Assembly: GCF_028293835.1 (NCBI RefSeq)
Contig: NZ_JAQGNX010000101.1
Location: 1-35,148, forward strand
From: Pseudomonas sp.
Lineage (GTDB): Bacteria; Pseudomonadota; Gammaproteobacteria; Pseudomonadales; Pseudomonadaceae
Direction of reading: 5' to 3'
Length of the DNA stretch: 35,148 nucleotides
How positions within the stretch are numbered: position 1 is the first letter of the stretch; each line of letters starts with the position of its first letter. Of the stretch, positions 34,381-35,148 are shown one piece after another. The notes below the pieces were generated by a model. The model searched no databases. It saw nothing but the letters and a program-made list of their open reading frames with translations, and was not told the origin of the DNA. A program made the position numbers and the translations under genes.

Positions 34381-34416
34381 CTTGAACCGCTGCACATCAG
34401 CAGCGGTTCAAGATTT
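34381..34416. terminator. Bidirectional terminator after copy 3
   Basis: CTTGAACCGCTGC (34381-34393) pairs perfectly with 34400-34412 around ACATCA. On the plus strand ATTTACGTTTT follows. On the minus strand the flank reads TATTTTTT, a good U run for the convergent gene at 34434. Fragments of the same hairpin follow copies 1 and 2. Confidence 0.8.
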
Positions 34417-34433
34417 ACGTTTTCAGTTGTAAG

Positions 34434-34829
34434 TTAGAGCGGGACGGAAAATGTACCGCCGCCATATACGGTAGACGTTTGTTTATTTCGATTGTCGATA
34501 ACGAGACGATAGGTTCCCGAGCCATACTGTGAAGCGGGGTTCATCGTAGAGCCGCTGCGGTCCGACCATATGCCATTTATCAATTGTTCGACCTTCACAA
34601 GCGTCAACCCCAGCCGAAACTTGTGATAAGTAGTCGCACACTTCGCCGTATAAGGCCCATAAACGACCTTCAACTCTCCCGCTGCCGCAGTTCCCCCATA
34701 AATGCTGCCGCTGTTAATGAAGCAAACTTTGTTCAACGGGGTCGTCCAGCCCTGAGGTGAAGCCATTGCGCTCCCGCTCATTTGCAGCAAACCCAGTGCC
34801 AAAACCAATGCACCTGTTTTCTTATTCAT
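34434..34829 (-). CDS. Secreted hypothetical protein
   Basis: This 131-residue protein has a clear signal peptide (MNKKTGALVLALGLLQMSGS, cleavage near SAMA, about residue 23). The mature part has two Cys (VCFINS and AKCATTY) that could form a disulfide. It looks beta-rich, with repeated Gly/Tyr/Thr strands and an end YGSGTYRLVIDNRN followed by VYGGGTFSVPL. I do not recognise the family. AGGAG lies seven bases before the ATG. It is AT-rich like the adjacent array, shares the bidirectional terminator with copy 3, and may be part of the same variable segment. Confidence 0.65.
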   Translation of the reverse strand: MNKKTGALVLALGLLQMSGSAMASPQGWTTPLNKVCFINSGSIYGGTAAAGELKVVYGPYTAKCATTYHKFRLGLTLVKVEQLINGIWSDRSGSTMNPASQYGSGTYRLVIDNRNKQTSTVYGGGTFSVPL

Positions 34830-35148
34830 GATGAAACTCCTGTGTCTATCAAAGGGTCAAGGCACGCGCCCTGTCCAATACCGGCCCAACGTTTGTTGAA
34901 TCTCGATTTGGTAAACACAGTTCAATCACAGTTGGTTGTGGTCTTGAAGCCGAAAAAGATGTAGGAATTTTCCACGTAGATAGGTTGGCAGGCATGTTTT
35001 GTAATGGTTCGTGGGCGCTTTCCGAGTTCGCTGTCGGATCCCAGACAAAAAAAGGCCGCTGTATCAACAGCGGCCAAAAAGACGTGGACCAGGAGCTTCA
35101 AAATCAACGTCGGTTTACCTGGGATAAAAAACGCTTACACAGTGCAAT
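34830..35148. other. Right-end non-coding segment
   Basis: 319 bp upstream of the secreted orphan. It probably holds that gene's promoter and, further right, the 3' end or trailer of a gene beyond the window, judged from the minus-strand terminator at 35054. No convincing coding frame was seen. Confidence 0.35.
35054..35075 (-). terminator. Minus-strand intrinsic terminator
   Basis: GGCCGCTGT (35054-35062) pairs with ACAGCGGCC (35067-35075) around ATCA. The A run at 35047-35053 gives a seven-T tract on the minus strand, so it ends a leftward transcript entering from beyond 35148. A short A run on the right makes weak plus-strand function possible too. Confidence 0.8.

Overview
The window looks like a chromosomal segment of a Pseudomonas of the fluorescens/putida/syringae lineage. 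The evidence is the housekeeping gene set (pta, slyD, glutathione peroxidase, cysZ, trxB and the folM-folE-folX group), moderately high GC, and six intergenic copies of the Pseudomonas-type REP doublet (arms reading like TGTAGGAGCCAACTTGTTGG). As far as I recall, several blocks match P. aeruginosa neighbourhoods (PA0833-PA0849 and PA3427-PA3439). No rRNA, tRNA, CRISPR array, transposase or prophage gene was seen.

Layout. (1) 1-8104: one co-directional operon with an attenuated leader: AmiC-like amide sensor, AmiR-like ANTAR antiterminator, two Dpp-type permeases, a peptide-type binding protein, an acetamidase/formamidase and a double ATPase. A strong intrinsic terminator lies directly before the first start codon. 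A hairpin with an ANTAR-type A..G.. hexaloop overlaps its 5' arm, and a -24/-12-like promoter lies upstream. The AmiR protein therefore probably controls its own operon. (2) 8211-16583: HD-GYP phosphodiesterase, OmpA-like lipoprotein, acyltransferase, Pta (without ackA), DUF3565 protein, SlyD, glutathione peroxidase and an Old Yellow Enzyme reductase. (3) 16752-23820: GT4 glycosyltransferase, an AT-rich pocket with a solitary FlhE-like secreted protein and an orphan, a carboxymuconolactone-decarboxylase-like protein, an XRE/MmyB regulator, a small unknown, CysZ and thioredoxin reductase.

(4) 23908-30113: HopJ-family and DUF1244 genes, the dihydromonapterin genes folM-folE-folX, an antibiotic-biosynthesis-monooxygenase-like membrane protein, a MerR/LitR-type regulator whose C-terminal domain lacks the cobalamin-ligand motif, a PilZ-like protein, a short LOV blue-light receptor and a flavodoxin. 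The LitR-type regulator, LOV protein and pterin genes together look like a light-response neighbourhood. (5) 30363-32244: class II aldolase-like protein and a short-chain dehydrogenase.

(6) 32274-35148: a lower-GC stretch with three tandem paralogues, each exactly 175 codons. The duplicated unit carries its own upstream region and broken pieces of the flanking terminators, so the duplication joints can be read. A secreted orphan and a terminator for a gene beyond the right edge close the window. The most promising points for follow-up are the ANTAR leader, the LOV/LitR/pterin neighbourhood and the three-copy array.
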